Assembly: GCA_033439265.1 (NCBI GenBank)
Contig: JAVTVX010000002.1
Coordinates: forward strand, 12,444,174-12,508,173
Source: Dillenia suffruticosa
Lineage: Eukaryota > Streptophyta > Magnoliopsida > Dilleniales > Dilleniaceae
Length of the DNA: 64,000 nt
Direction: 5' to 3'
Part shown: one piece after another, positions 36,401 through 47,819 of the stretch
How positions within the stretch are numbered: position 1 is the first letter of the stretch
Layout of the letters: every line of letters begins with the position of its first letter
Program-made: the position numbers and the translations under genes
The notes under the pieces: generated by a model
Seen by the model: only the letters and a program-made list of their open reading frames with translations
Told to the model about the DNA's origin: nothing
Database searches by the model: none

Positions 36401-39400
36401 CTTGGAGACCTAGAGCATTAAAAGAAGGACTCTCCTCATTAACCCTAGAAGGCACTATTCATGTTACTGTTCACTGCACTATTCATATATATATTCACAA
36501 GTGCTGTGGCGGCTACATTAACCTCTCTTTAGGTTTTAGGTTTTATTTTTTTTCTTTCTTTTTCTTTGAAAAACATTTTTTTTTGTTTATTCTCAAAAAC
36601 ATGGTCACCATGAGTGACTAGTCTTATTCTGATTCAAGGAAAACTTTAATCGATTGTTCTTCATTGTGAGGTTATGTTCTTAATTCAATTTCTTGCCTTT
36701 TAATTCAAGTATTTGTCGATTTTTGATTTATTTTTATGAATAATTGGTATTGGTTAATCTGACAATTTAATTCAATATCAATTTTTCTATTGCTATCCAG
36801 GATTTCAGTGATCTGTAATTGTCATGAATGAATGGTACAAGTAGCAAATAGGTTATATATGTTTATTGGTCGTTTGTCGATATTCATTTTAACCTAATGA
36901 ATCGATGAAACAAAATCGAATAATTGTACGGCTATCCTGATTATTTGTATTTTGGTTTAATTGTTTTCACAGAACTTAATGCTGTCATTATTTGATATGG
37001 AACGCTATCGTGCCCAGTCGATTAATGATAAGTTTTGATTGGATGCTGGATTTGGTCAATTATTTTAGGAAAACACAAGATTTATTATGGCTATCAATCT
37101 AAAGTTAAATGCTTGAATTGTAAGAATAATATTTTCAATCAATGATCAATAAGACAATCGAATATATGAATCCTTGGATCGGAGTTTGGTGAATTGAATT
37201 TCTTCTTTAAATTTTAGTATTTTTGCATATTTGATTTGTTTTTTAATTTTAGCTATTTAATTTTTTATTTAGGAATATTTTATAAACCCCCAATTTTATT
37301 TTGACATTTACTAAAGAGTTAAGTTAATATAGTTCTCTTGGGATTCGACCTGGTAACCACTATTGCTACAGTTTGTTGCATTGGGGAAATCAGTATTAAT
37401 TTGAGAATTTCGACAACCCGACCAAAATTTTGACGCCGTTGTCGGGAAACTATTTTAATTTCTTAGTTTGTGATTTTTACTTGTTTATTGATTTTTGGAG
37501 ATGAAAAGATAAAAAATCGTGAAAAAACTCTGAAAGAATTACCTGCACCAATTTTGAACCAACAACGCTTATGCATCAAATACCCAACTGTTGAGGTAAA
37601 TCACTCAAATCTTGAAAATCAAATTTCTGAACTGACTGCTTGGTTCGTCAGTTGGCTGTAGGGCAAATAAAGGCAATCAAGGTTTGTGACATATGCTCAG
37701 TTTCCGGACATTCGACAGATATGTGTCCATCCCTACAAGAAGATTTTATTCAACAAGTAAATATGGTAGGAGGATTCCCTGATCAACCTCAATGTACGTA
37801 TGATCTTTTCTCCCATTATTATAATCCTGAATGGAGGGATCAGCCAAACTTGAGCTATGGACACCAAGGAGGACAGACGAGATATCCATCTCAACACTTC
37901 AACGGAACAACACCCGCACCTGCACAACCCTCAAATTCTGGTATGTCTTTAGAGGATATAGTTAAGGCTCTTGCGACTAACACTCAACAATTTCAACTAG
38001 AAATGAGAGTGAGTATATGGAATTTGAGGAATCAAATCACTCAACTGGCAACCTCACCTAGTAACTTGGAAGCTCAAACCTCAGGGAAATTATCTTCACA
38101 AACGATAGTAAACCCTAAAGAAAACGTTAGCGCAATAACGTTGAGAAGTGAGAACGAATCTCATTTGACTTTCACTCCATCTAAGAATGTGGATGAAGGG
38201 AAGAATATGAACAAGGAAGATGAATACAAGTTTGAGGAATTTAAGATGGAAGAATACGAGAAAGAAGTTAGAAAGCTAAGAGGTAATGAGATGGGTAAGA
38301 ATGTATGTGATATCAACAAAAGAATTCTACTTGAAAAATGTGCTGCTCCAGGTATGTTCACTCTATCTTGTATTATAGGTAAGAAAAAAATGGAGCATGC
38401 CATATTAGATTTAGGAGTACCTGTTAATATCATGCCTTTTCAATTTTATAGTGCTCTAAAATTGGGTTCATTAAAAGAAACTGGAGTTGTTATTTAGTTA
38501 GCTAACCACTCTTATACTTACCCAGAGAGGATTGTTGAAGATGTTTTGGTGCAGATTAACGAATTATTTTTTCCAACTGATTTTTATATATTGAAAATGA
38601 AAGGAGACATTATTACAAATTCAGCTCCACTTCTATTAGGACAACTATTCATGAAGACAGTAAAGACCAAAATAGATGTGGATGAGGGTATTCTCTCCGT
38701 CGACTTCGACGGCGAGATTGTGAAATTTATTATTTTCGATCTTATAAAGTACCCAAATGAGTGTCAATCAATTTATTCTACTGATATATTTTATTTAATT
38801 GTGTAGAAAATTTATGAAGAAAAATGTGATATTAATTTTGAATTGAATGCACAATTAGATATGGAAAGAAAGTCATATGAACCTCACAAAGTAAAGTTGA
38901 AGCCTCCTTGAAGAGAAACAAATGAAGACCGTCGAGCATAACGACGTTAAATAATTGTGCTTGTTGGGAGGCAACCCAAATTATTTTGAAGAGTTTGATT
39001 TAATTTTTAGTAATTTCATTTATTCAATTTTAAGTGTTATTTATCTCTTCTTTTAATTTTTGCAGGTGTCCAATTCAATCACCCAAGTCATGGTTCAACA
39101 CAGAATTTTCAAAGGCAGAAGCAGTCTTGGCATTAGAGCGTGATCACGCGGTTTTAAAAGTCAAATAAAATTTTTGGGCAGAAGCACTCTCACTCTTAAG
39201 AGATGATCATGTGGTATTCTGAAGGTGCAATCTTAAGAGATGATCATGCGGTATTCTGAAGGTGCAATCCGAATTTGGGCAGAAGCACTCTCACTCTTAA
39301 GAGATGATCACGCGGTTTTGGGTTCAAAAAAAAATGTGCTGGTTGCGAATGCTCAAACCAAAGGAATCATAGAGGAGACCTCGCATTCTCCACAGCGCCC

Positions 39401-42400
39401 ACCATCACCTTAGGAGAGTTCTCTCATTCTTTATCTTTCTTTTCATTGTCCTCTTTCATTATCTAGCATCTTTCATTTATGAAATTAGTTTTCAATTATG
39501 CTAACTGTGAATTTCTTTAGTATTGTGTCTTAAATTCTCATCTTTTGCATACATTGATGACAATGTAGTATTTAGGTGTGGGGGAGGATTTTCATGCCAA
39601 TGTCATTTTTTCTATTTTTCTTTGGAATTTCGTATTCTCTGGATTTTGTCGGATAATGATTTTGAGTTAGTATACATTGTTGATTTGAGTTTGAAATACA
39701 TGAAAGAGATAAGTGTGATTAGTTATTTTTGAATAAAATTGTTTTAAAGTATCCCATTGATTTTGATGATTGAATCAAATGAAAATGTGATAGATTTGAT
39801 ACAAATTAAACACATTTTGCGAGAATTTGAGTCTTATGAGCATGTCATCAAATTTGCTCTAATCTTTCTTCATGAGTGTTTATCAATCATAGTATGCTTA
39901 TTCTAGAACTTGCTTTACTATACTTTTTGAGACCACATCAATGAGTTCATACATTAATATGATGGGGTCATTTAGGTTAACCCATTTTAGCTCTCGAAAA
40001 CAAACCTTCCTGTGCATAATATTTCCTTTAGTGAAACCCTTTGAGCTTATACCCATTTCTTTACGTTAACCTCATTAATTAACACAGCTTTCTTTTTATG
40101 CTTTACCTTCTTTTTTGTTCTCATATTAAAGAAGCATGTGATTTGAGCATATATTGAGTGGTTATTTGCAAAGGGAATGAGTTACTTCTATTGTGGGATT
40201 TATTTTGAGAAGTCGATTATACAATTGCGGTGGATTGTATATGCGCGGCATTTTCATTGATCCTCATTTAATTTCCTTATTCAAAAAAAAAAGGGGAGAA
40301 AAAGAAAACAAGTGAGGAAAAGAAAAAAAAAAACAAAAAGAAAAAGAAGAAATTCCCAAAAGTTGAAATTGGGGAATTTGGAGAGAAAATGTAAAAAGTT
40401 TGATTGAGAAATGATAATGCTCTTGATTGGCGTATCTTTCTTTTGGTTTGATTGTATTTCATGATATGGTATATAGGGAATATGTTCTTGACATACTTCT
40501 TTGATATATTATTACACGATACATTTATCCTTTTACCATACCTTTACCCAAACCACGTTACAACCCTTATAAAGACCCCCGGATTTTTGTTTTGAATTCA
40601 TATAAGTGGTGGTAGAGATTTGATAAATAAACAAACTTATGGTAATAGCATATTTTGATTTGATTTGATTTGAGAGTTATTAATAAATTCCCTTAAACAC
40701 TTTGAGTATATAGAGTGAAACCCTTGTGAGGGTATTGAATCTTGATACATTGAATTTGATGAGATTATCGAGTTTGATGAGAAGATTATATTTTCTTTTA
40801 AAGTTTTAAAACTATGATCATTTGCTCTCTGGATTGTTATTTTTGCTTGAATTTTTCGATATGTGCTGTTTTAAAATTATTTGAAGATGAATTAAAGGAA
40901 GGGAAGGAGCGAAGAAGAGAATACTTGTGTGACATTAATCTAGTGAATACTTGAGGACAAGTATTGATTTGGTGTGGGGGAATTTGATAATGTACAAATT
41001 GTCATTTTTATTGTTGATATTATGGTTTGATTTTCGATTGGTTAGTACCCTAATAATTGTTTTTATGGCATTTTTATTTTTAGGGAACAAAAATGAAGAT
41101 TGGATCAAAATGGGCTGAAAGAGACATTTTTGGAGCTAAATGGTTCAAGATATCAATTGGGCCTACAAAGGAAAGGAAGAAATATTAAAAAGTGGAAGAT
41201 TTTATTTTAGAAATTTTTACTTTAAGTAAAAATTATTGTTAGGAATAAAATTTCTAAATTTTCTTATTTTGGTGGATTTTTTTCCTATTATTTTGAAAGA
41301 ATCTTGGAGACCTAGAGCATTAAAAGAAGGACTCTCCTCATTAACCCTAGAAGGCACTATTCATGTTACTGTTCAATGCACTATTCATATATATATTCAC
41401 AAGTGCTGTGGCGGCTACATTAACCTCTCTTTAGGTTTTAGGTTTTATTTTTTTTCTTTCTTTTTCTTTGAAAAACATTTTTTTTGTTTATTCTCAAAAA
41501 TATGGTCACCATGAGTGGCTAGTTTTATTCTGATTCAAGGAAAACTTTAATCGATTGTTCTTCATTGTGAGGTTATGTTCTTAATTCAATTTCTTGCCTT
41601 TTAATTCAAGTATTTGTCGATTCTTGATTTATTTTTATGAATGATTGGTATTGGTTAATCTGACAATTTAATTCAATATCAATTTTTCTATTGCTATCCA
41701 GGATTTCAGTGATCCGTAATTGTCATGAATGAATGGTACAAGTAGCAAATAGGTTATATATGTTTATTGGTCGTTTGCCGATATTCATTTTAACCTAATG
41801 AATCGATAAAACAAAATCGAATAATTGTACGGCTATCCTGATTATTTGTATTTTGGTTTAACTGTTTTCACAGAACTTAATACTGTCATTATTTGATATG
41901 GAACGCTATCGTGCCCAATCGATTAATGATAAGTTTTAATTGGATGCTGGGTTTGGTCAATTATTTTAGGAAAACGCAAGATTTATTATGGTTATCCTAA
42001 TAGATTTAAGGTTAAATGTTTGAATTGTAAGAATAATATTTTCAACCAATGATCAATAAGACAATCGAATATATGAACCCTTGGATCGGAGTTTGGTGAA
42101 TTGAATTTTTTCTTTAAATTTTAGTATTTTTGCATATTTGATTTGTTTTTTAATTTTAGCTATTTAATTTTTGATTTAAGAATTTATTTTATAAACCCTC
42201 AATTTTATTTTGGCATTTACTAAGGAGTTAAGTTAACATAGTTCCCTTGGGATTCGACCTGATAACCACTATTGCTACATTTTGTTGCATTGGGGAAATC
42301 AGTATTAATTTGAGGGTTTCGACAACCCGACCAGACATGACTGATTTGTGCATTTATCTATGGATTGCGTAGTTTAAACCATATCATGCATTTAAGATGT

Positions 42401-44691
42401 TCGATCAATTGCATCTTGTATCATGCTGAGATTATATCTTTTATGTCACTGAATGAGTGAACTATGATAATGCTTAAATGTATGGTCTCTTAAGTTGTTT
42501 GACATATAGATCTTATAGATCAATTATTATTTTTTAGCATATTGTTTATCCAAGTGATTTATGAGATGGTTTATGCTAGTTTTTGATAATTCATGTCATA
42601 TAGGATGAACGATTTATGCTGGTCACCAGATAGATTGTTGTTTTGGGCTACTGGATATAGGTCTTCATAATTGATTTTTGTGGTCTCAAGTGTGAGGGCT
42701 TTGCAATGGCATTCTTAGGTTGTTATTCGTGTAGTTTGAATACTCTGTCTTGGATCGGAGTGAATCATGCTTTAGTTTAGATCAGTTTAATATAGTTAAT
42801 TAGTCATAAATACATAATTCATTCTAGGAATGGATAATTTATATCATTCACCATGATTAGCAGATAACTTGTGAGTGTTGTTAATTATATATTTCATACT
42901 ATGTCATATGGATTATGTCACAAGATGAAAATTTCATTCTAAATTAAGTAATTTATGTCTTTTCCTACATTCATGAGACATATGAGATGTATTTAGTGAT
43001 TGTATCCTAAATCCCTTGAAATCATGCTTTGATTGCACTCTACAATTGAAATTTGAGTTGAATTTGATTTTAGAATTATCAATGCTTCAACCAATACTTG
43101 ATTCAGCCTACATAAGCCCATAAACCTAAATTTTTGTCTTCAGTGGGAGAAGGACTCCACAAACTTAATGATTTGGATATGACAAGATAGACACAAACCG
43201 GCCTCTTTAAAAACAAGTGAGAATTTTAGAGATGTTTTTCTAATTTTTGGATGAAACCTTTTCCTTTTGCAAGAATTTATACATTCTTCAACAAGCTGTT
43301 TATATTCTAAACATCCATATTCATAAATAAATAAATAAATAAAATGCATATTGATTCAGATGCAATTTGCATCTGCAATAATTTTGACCTGAAACAAAGC
43401 CTTTATTGACAGACACATGTTTGAAAGGAAAATCAAATATTTTAGTACCTTTCTGATTGTTTATGATGAGAACAGCTGAAGCACCGGCCGCTTCTGCAAA
43501 ATTTGCCTTAGCAGTGAATTTACAGTGGCCTCTTTGCACAATGATAGCCTCTCCAGCCAGCTAAAAGGATCCAAATTCTCAGCTCATTTGTCTTGAAACA
43601 AAAGAGTAATAAGGAAACACAGAGATTAAGTTGAAAGATGACCTTGTTCTTTGGAGTAGTGCAACAATCGGGAGGATCCGAAACAGCAAGTTTGCTTCGG
43701 TTAGCATTTTTCTCCTTTGATACAATCTTTCGGCCAAATCTAGCACCAACACCGACAAACTCGCTATTTTCAACACCATCAACCCATGTTTGAATTTTTA
43801 CCTATAATGAAGGCAGTTGTGTACATGGTTAAAAGATGTCAAGAAAAAGAAGTATACAACTACATCCAAGATTCAACTGAAAATAGAAGAGAACCCAAGA
43901 CTAAAGCGCAACATTACCATGTTATGGAACTATCAAATTAAGGTCCTAAGAAGATTAAGAAAAGCGCCAGTTTCTTTTACCACTATCATCTATGTCTTAA
44001 ATAACACGAACGGAAAAAGCCAAGTTCAAAAATATGAAGTGCACACCCCTCCCCCCCCCCCCCCGGGAAAAAAAGGAAATCAAAATACACAAACCCTAGA
44101 AAGGAAAAGCGTGACCAAATGAAGCATAAAGGAAAATAATATAGAATCCATGAGAAGGAAGAGAGGCAGCAAGTTCAATTCTCCGAATTTGCCAACAAGA
44201 ACTACTGTAACTCACTATATGAAACAACACGTTAACTATGATACCAATAATAGCAAATGAACCAAAACAATCTCAAATCTGATCCCACAAAATTTATTTG
44301 AACCATCCAATATAAACTAATTTTAAGTAAAACAAAAAGTACCAATTATAAGACAAATTAGAAATAAATTCGATTCTATGTACGCAACATAAACCCAGAA
44401 TTTACATAGTCATAACTTAGGAGGACCTTAAATAGAATCAACAAAATTTGAACAAATTAAAGAATACCCAGATGAAAATTCACCAAAAATAAGAAGTGGG
44501 TATAGCTCAAAAATGATTTAAAAAAAAAAAAAAAAAAAAAAACTGACCAGGATGAAATCGTTCTCACAACCAGGTTTTTTGGGAGCTACATCGTCGTCAT
44601 AATATATGTCCCCAGCAAAAACAGATGAAAATTTTGAACCCACAATCAAAACAATTACAAGAAAGAAGAGAGAAAATCGTAAATCATCCAT
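30414..44691 (-). CDS. SPPL: Signal peptide peptidase-like intramembrane aspartyl protease
   Basis: GxGD-type protease that cuts within membrane helices; plant SPPL2-5-type members sit in endomembranes. Fourteen exons: 44691-44548, 43801-43643, 43560-43449, 34682-34563, 34392-34241, 34129-33947, 33837-33803, 33480-33324, 32479-32426, 31743-31651, 31540-31398, 30987-30917, 30726-30643, 30532-30414; 1626 nt, 541 aa, every phase matching. Signal peptide [20 protein letters not shown], then a lumenal PA domain ([43 protein letters not shown]), then nine predicted membrane segments. Catalytic motifs FLYDIFWVF and GFGDILLPG each carry the active Asp; [13 protein letters not shown] is the C-terminal PAL motif. 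Length equals plant SPPL3/4 relatives. Intron 3 (43448-34683, about 8.8 kb) contains a retrotransposon, yet the coding frame is intact. Which SPPL paralogue is uncertain. Confidence 0.94.
34940..36083. other. SPPL intron 3, part between exon 4 and retrotransposon
   Basis: Noncoding apart from the terminal-inverted-repeat element at 35070-35605. The minus-strand open frame at 35213-35422 lies inside that element and resembles nothing known. Confidence 0.5.
35070..35605. mobile_element. Terminal-inverted-repeat element (MITE/MULE-like)
   Basis: The left end (GTACAAATATCCCCCAAACT, continuing with TTCAATTAACCCCCTGAACT) is an imperfect inverted copy of the right end. Reverse-complemented, the right end reads CTACAAATATCAAACTTTAC, then TCAAATAGGCCTTTGAACTT. 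The inverted repeats run roughly 70 bp with many mismatches. No transposase. Exact termini and target duplication could not be fixed. Confidence 0.55.
36084..37424 (+). repeat. 5' LTR of the gypsy-type element
   Basis: 1341 bp, near-identical along its whole length to 40985-42333. Roughly 20 differences are visible in the first 330 bp, fewer further on, so the insertion is not very recent. Confidence 0.92.
37431..37447 (+). other. Primer-binding site of the LTR element
   Basis: TGACGCCGTTGTCGGGA, six bases after the 5' LTR. It differs at two positions from the common TGGCGCCGTTGCCGGGA site for a tRNA-Asp primer. Confidence 0.75.
37510..38806 (+). pseudogene. gag-protease remnant of the LTR element
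   Basis: A short gag N-terminus is readable as [20 protein letters not shown] (about 37516-37590). Then the capsid core is missing and the frame resumes at 37640-38497 with a CCHC zinc knuckle (C16-X2-C19-X4-H24-X4-C29 of that frame) and a hydrophilic linker. A retropepsin-like segment [13 protein letters not shown] follows (active-site D-L-G). A TAG stop at 38495-38497 interrupts it, and the same domain continues ([20 protein letters not shown]) to about 38806. Neither polymerase nor integrase follows. Inactive. Confidence 0.85.
38900..40984 (+). other. Noncoding 3' interior of the LTR element
   Basis: Begins near CGTCGAGCATAACGACGTTAAA and the perfect hairpin TTGGGAGGCAACCCAA (38964-38979), sequences typically found downstream of pol in this class of plant elements. 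Contains nested direct repeats at about 39172-39320 (GAGATGATCATGCGGTATTC-type units), a purine-rich GGTGTGGGGGAGG at 39572-39584, and the true polypurine tract next to 40985. Confidence 0.7.
40985..42333 (+). repeat. 3' LTR of the gypsy-type element
   Basis: 1349 bp, paired with 36084-37424, preceded by the polypurine tract and followed by GACAT. Confidence 0.92.
42339..43448. other. SPPL intron 3, part between retrotransposon and exon 3
   Basis: AT-rich intron sequence with a short (AATA)n run at 43323-43343. No gene or further element recognised. Confidence 0.5.
44519..44542. repeat. Poly(A) run next to SPPL exon 1
   Basis: About 24 A on the plus strand, so intron 1 of SPPL starts GTCAGT directly followed by a long T run. 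Confidence 0.9.
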
Positions 44692-44705
44692 GGAAAATTA
44701 AAAAG

Positions 44706-44758
<53 letters not shown>
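44706..44758. repeat. (CT)n microsatellite in the SPPL leader
   Basis: About 25 units, ending some 15 bases upstream of the SPPL start codon on the minus strand, hence probably transcribed as (GA)n in the 5' UTR. Confidence 0.92.
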
Positions 44759-44761
<3 letters not shown>

Positions 44762-44801
44762 ATTTGAAGAAAGAGTCCAATTTCGTCTCCGTGTTCCACG
44801 T

Positions 44802-44807
44802 CACGTG
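44802..44807. promoter_or_regulatory. G-box (CACGTG) upstream of SPPL
   Basis: CACGTG about 110 bp upstream of the ATG, with a GACGTC motif at 44960-44965. Candidate bZIP/bHLH sites by sequence only; short motifs like these occur by chance. Confidence 0.35.
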
Positions 44808-44999
44808 CTGTCTCTCCCCCTCTCAGTACAAAGACGAAAAATTAAAGTTACAGAAAAAATTAAAAATGATATTTTGTTAAGAAAACAGTCAAGAGAGATC
44901 ATAGTGAGTGGAGTCCAGGACCTTTTAAAACAGTTTCAAAGTGTGCTGACGTGAAAAACGACGTCGTTGCATGGGGGTAGTTGTAGTAGATTATTAAAT

Positions 45000-46630
45000 T
45001 CATATTTTACCATCGAACAATCACGAAACCCTAATCGCAAAGTGGACTTACCCGTACGTCCGTAATACTTGAACTCTCTCGCGAGGTAAACGGCGCCATA
45101 ACGTCGTTTTCTTTGTTTTTTCTTTTCTATTGTGTTTCTATTTTTGTAGAAAAATTAATTTCTTTATTTATTTTTTTTTTTCTTAATTTCGTCCCTGCTT
45201 GCCTTAGTGTGGGAATTGCATGAAATTGTCTGCAAAATTTGCTATCCTCTTTTGTTTGATTGAACAAACCAATATGGTCACGTGTGATGTTGGATGCCTC
45301 TCTTGTCCAATAAATGAGACAAGCACAGATTTAGTAGAATTCATATTTTTATCTAAAAAAAAAAAAGGAAATTTTCTGTTTCTTAAAGTTTGCATTTTAA
45401 ATTGGGAAAAAAATTAGGTATATAAATTTGTAATCTCTTGCCATTGTCTAATAAATTTATAATTATGGTATAAAGGGTGATTAAAAGCAATCATTATCAT
45501 AGTATTATTGTAGTGGACCTTGTTATATGTTATTTAAGTAATTCTATTGATTTATTATATCATTAATTATATAAATAATTTTAAAAAAATTATTACTCTA
45601 GAAAAATAAAATTAATTTTTTCCTTCAAAGTTAAAAAAAAAATGATTATTTTTAAGTTGTTATACATAACTTTATCTTATTACCATAAACCCCATTTGCA
45701 AAAAGAAACTACAAAGATTGGTTCCCAAATTTCTTGATGCCACCTCAGCAAATATTTTGAGAAAAATGAGGTCTCAGTGTTTTATTGTTTATGTTTCTCC
45801 TTTTTAATGATGTTAGAAGATTTAATCATTATGCTTAGGTGGCAATGGTGAGTATGACAATCCGAAGGGCAAAGACATGGGAGGCTCAGAACGCGCACCG
45901 GATTCCTTATCTGCGGGCAAGTCGTGTGCTCATGACTCGCAAGGCTTATCCAATGAAATGGCCCTATTACCCGCGCGCGAGTATAATATTTTTTATTTTT
46001 AAATTTTAAATTTTAAATTTAATTAATAAATTTAATATTTTATTTTATCAAAGAGTTTGATCGTTGGTTAATCGGAGTATATTTATTAAAAGTACATAAG
46101 AGAATATTTATTAGAAGTAAAAGTAACCGGAGTATATTTTAGAAGGGAGAAACAGAACATATTGAAAAGACAAAAACCGCACACTAATAAAAAATTTTAG
46201 CTCTTTTTTTAATTTTTCTTAAGACTATATCCCTTTTGAAAATATTCGATGAAAAGCCAAAAACCAGGCTAAACAATTGAGAGAAACACCACTCTTTTCA
46301 GCTCGACCACTACATAAAAGAACTCGTTACCTCCCCCTAAATCATTTTTGTAAGTACTTGGAAAAAAAATGAATAATAAAATCGAGTCTTGGATTAAAGC
46401 TCAAACCTTGCGCTGCTGTCAAAAAAGAGGTTCCTTGGGGTTGTTTTGCTTTTGTGTAGAGAGCAAAGGCATGTAAGAAAATTGAATAATTTGTCAAAAG
46501 CAAATGCAAACTAATTCCGGAATACCTGTTTGAGATGTTGGGCTTCGAATCTCAGTGCCCCGCCATTAGCCAACTGATTCAAATGGCAGCTGATATTTCT
46601 TGCTAAATATTGTTCTGATAAAGCCCCATC
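45000..46630. other. Gene-free interval upstream of SPPL
   Basis: AT-rich spacer with one GC-richer patch (about 45870-45990). No supported gene or repeat boundary. Confidence 0.4.
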
Positions 46631-46635
46631 ATGTC

Positions 46636-47815
46636 CTCAAGAGAATCTCGTGGGGTAGATTCTCCGCGATGTGACCACAGCCAAGACCATGGGGAAGTGG
46701 AACTGGGAACCGAGTCCTAGTACTTGTTCCAGCGTTGTTCTGACAATAATAGTTCATACTTTGTGAACCCACCTGATCCAAATCGCCCAAGTTGGCTTCT
46801 TTTTGGATGCTAGACAGGTATCAATTTCGAGTGCCCACATCATGCCTCACAGCAGTCCCATTAATAGCCACTTGAGAGCTAGATTGAACATAATTGCTAG
46901 TAGAAGAATTGAGCAGGTGGCTGTCAACCTGAGCTTTAGATAGAATTGTTGGTAATGTCAAATACATAGGAGAAACTTTGTCAGCCGGGATATTGGTGGA
47001 GAAAGTTGAATCCTTTTCAGATAGTTTCAACCCCTGCCGTTTTCAATTCTCGGTTGGTCTCATGGGATGAGTTGCTTGGTCACTTTTAGACTGATCTTCA
47101 ACAAGGGTGTCATCACTAGACATCTGTTTCACAGGATGTTCCAACCCTTTCCTTATCTTCTTGTCAGCTGATGTTAGTTGTTCTAATGCTTGGAAAGAAT
47201 TTGATTGATCCTTAAAGGCTTCAAAACAAGTACTAGGATCAATGTTCCTTGTACTAATTGCACACCTATCTAATTGTCCAGCACCTAACTCAAAGCTACT
47301 CTGATGCTGCACTTCTACAAGTTCCTCTCTGCGACCCCTTTTCTCCCTAGTGGGCAATAAAATAGTTTCATCTGCTATGATTTTTTGCATGCCTTTCCTC
47401 ATCTTTTGAAACAATTTTGCTGTGCTGACTCTAAATTCCTCTAGTATTGACTCCATGAAAGTCTTAATATCATCAACAGAAGCATCCTCTCATCGTTCTT
47501 TTTCATCCTCCCTCTAACCCTCTTAAAAGAAATATTCTCCTTTCTATCAACCTTACGATTCCATTCTTTCGATCCAGTTTGTCTCTGGCTAACTTTTCCA
47601 ATTCTTAAAGAAACGTAACCGACCTCATCATTTTCGGGAGAAATCAGATGGGCAGCCAGTTTGTGCTTCTTGAAAACAGGCTCCAAACTTTGAACTTGAC
47701 TTGGAATCATCTCCGTCACTTGAAGAATCAAAGTCATTGTCAGTCCTCCTGAATTCCCACCTCTGCAGAAACTTTGGATCGTGACTCACTGCAGAGTTGG
47801 GGGATATCATGGCAC
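46636..47815 (-). pseudogene. Broken gene of unrecognised family
   Basis: The minus strand shows one continuous coding-like signal spread over three frames. It opens with HDPKFLQRWEFRRTDNDFDS (from 47812), moves to a second frame near 47700 (LEPVFKKHKLAAHLISPEND, then VGYVSLRIGK), and shifts again near 47480 (DASVDDIKTFMESILEEF, then KLFQKMRKGMQKIIADE). From there it runs to about 46640 with in-frame TGA codons at 47045-47043, 46823-46821 and about 46640. Composition is Ser/Lys/Glu-rich with a helical central part; no known domain recognised. Two shifts plus at least two internal stops argue for a decayed gene. Introns that would repair it were not found. Upstream exons may exist beyond 47815 but I cannot support them. 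Confidence 0.6.
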
Positions 47816-47819
47816 TGAA

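Larger units (their letters stand above)
36084..42333 (+). mobile_element. Defective Ty3/gypsy-type LTR retrotransposon
   Basis: 6.25-kb element in antisense orientation inside intron 3 of the SPPL gene. LTRs at 36084-37424 and 40985-42333 begin TGATAATG and end GACCA. The primer-binding site TGACGCCGTTGTCGGGA at 37431 is close to the tRNA-Asp-complementary site of Athila/Tat-like elements. A purine tract GTGTGGGGGAATT directly precedes the 3' LTR. Flanks GATAT (36079-36083) and GACAT (42334-42338) look like a target duplication with one mutation. The interior is 3.6 kb and encodes only gag/protease remnants; reverse transcriptase, RNase H and integrase are missing, so it is non-autonomous. 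Clade assignment is inferred from the primer site and the gag/protease. Confidence 0.9.

Noticed and set aside
36331-36621. Open frame of 96 codons, repeated at 41236-41514
   Set aside because: Both copies lie in the LTRs; the matching frame reflects LTR identity, not a gene.
39172-39320. Regular direct repeats resembling a spacer array
   Set aside because: Units are adjacent with no unique spacers and lie in a retrotransposon.
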